From positions 1 through 13,278 of the forward strand of contig DBAZ01000066.1 in the NCBI GenBank assembly GCA_002291945.1: 13,278 bases of DNA. Direction: 5' to 3'. Source of the DNA: Tepidimonas sp. UBA997. Its GTDB lineage: Bacteria > Pseudomonadota > Gammaproteobacteria > Burkholderiales > Burkholderiaceae_C. The position numbers and the translations under genes are program-made. Of this stretch, positions 13,235 to 13,278 are shown in pieces (within the stretch, counting starts at the first letter, position 1; the number at the start of each line of letters is the position of its first letter). The notes below the pieces were generated by a model. The model did no database searches. It worked only from the letters and a program-made list of their open reading frames with translations, and was not told where the DNA came from.

Positions 13235-13278
13235 TGCGCCATGCCCTCTGGTGGGTGGCGTTCGAGGTGGTGGTGAGC
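13231..13278 (+). CDS. Start of an unknown gene cut by the window edge
   Basis: Sixteen codons beginning MMRHALWWVAFEVVVS run off the right edge. The start overlaps the stop of the preceding small ORF. The hydrophobic, Trp-containing N-terminus could be a membrane anchor or signal. Too short to identify. Confidence 0.35.
   Translation, partial: MMRHALWWVAFEVVVS

Noticed and set aside
1..13278. tRNA or rRNA genes, CRISPR arrays, insertion sequences or integrases
   Set aside because: No cloverleaf, regularly spaced repeat, transposase or recombinase was seen on either strand; the only long repeat is the peptidase-tail pair.

Overview
The window is GC-rich and reads as a Burkholderiales (betaproteobacterial) chromosome, probably Comamonadaceae-like. 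That view rests on the protein sequences of Pgk, Tgt, QueA and RecG, the queA-tgt pairing, and heavy use of G/C in third codon positions. Identities are judged by eye from motifs and remembered family sequences; no database search was possible. The left third carries accessory DNA. The right two thirds are housekeeping genes.

Left block (1-4500, all genes on the minus strand, so transcription runs from about 4086 towards 1). In transcription order it holds: a near-consensus promoter whose -35/-10 spacer contains a run of 11 C (G on the coding strand); an outer-membrane beta-barrel protein (4055-3144); a small secreted precursor with a Sec signal followed by a textbook double-glycine leader (2970-2511); an intrinsic terminator; a two-helix membrane protein (2455-2207); a degenerate reading frame (2188-1919); two tandem paralogous 78-79-residue proteins of unknown family (1897-1661 and 1643-1404); a YIP1-like membrane protein broken by one frameshift (1316-739); and a Sec-exported C39-family cysteine peptidase that runs off the left edge (728-1). 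Roughly 1400-2750 is visibly more AT-rich than its surroundings, which suggests acquired DNA.

My main inference is that peptidase, precursor and barrel form one periplasmic peptide-maturation and secretion system. The precursor would cross the inner membrane by Sec, lose a second leader at Gly-Ala to the periplasmic C39 peptidase, and leave through the barrel. This differs from classical double-glycine bacteriocins, where the C39 domain is part of an ABC transporter. It resembles the FapD/FapF pairing of Pseudomonas functional amyloid. Part of the locus looks damaged or switchable: a one-base frameshift directly after the precursor start codon, another in the YIP1-like gene, a phase-variable-type promoter, and a second copy of the peptidase tail (4338-4424) just upstream.

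Right block (4507-13278). A CvrA/NhaP2-type cation/proton antiporter with C-terminal regulatory domains (minus) is divergent from phosphoglycerate kinase (plus). Next come the queuosine genes queA-tgt (minus), convergent with pgk and divergent from an orphan ParA-type ATPase (plus), whose presumed promoter overlaps a 13-bp palindrome. The helicase gene recG follows closely downstream of the ParA gene. A 40-residue unknown ORF overlaps the start of a further gene cut by the right edge. These genes are ordinary apart from the ParA operator-like site.
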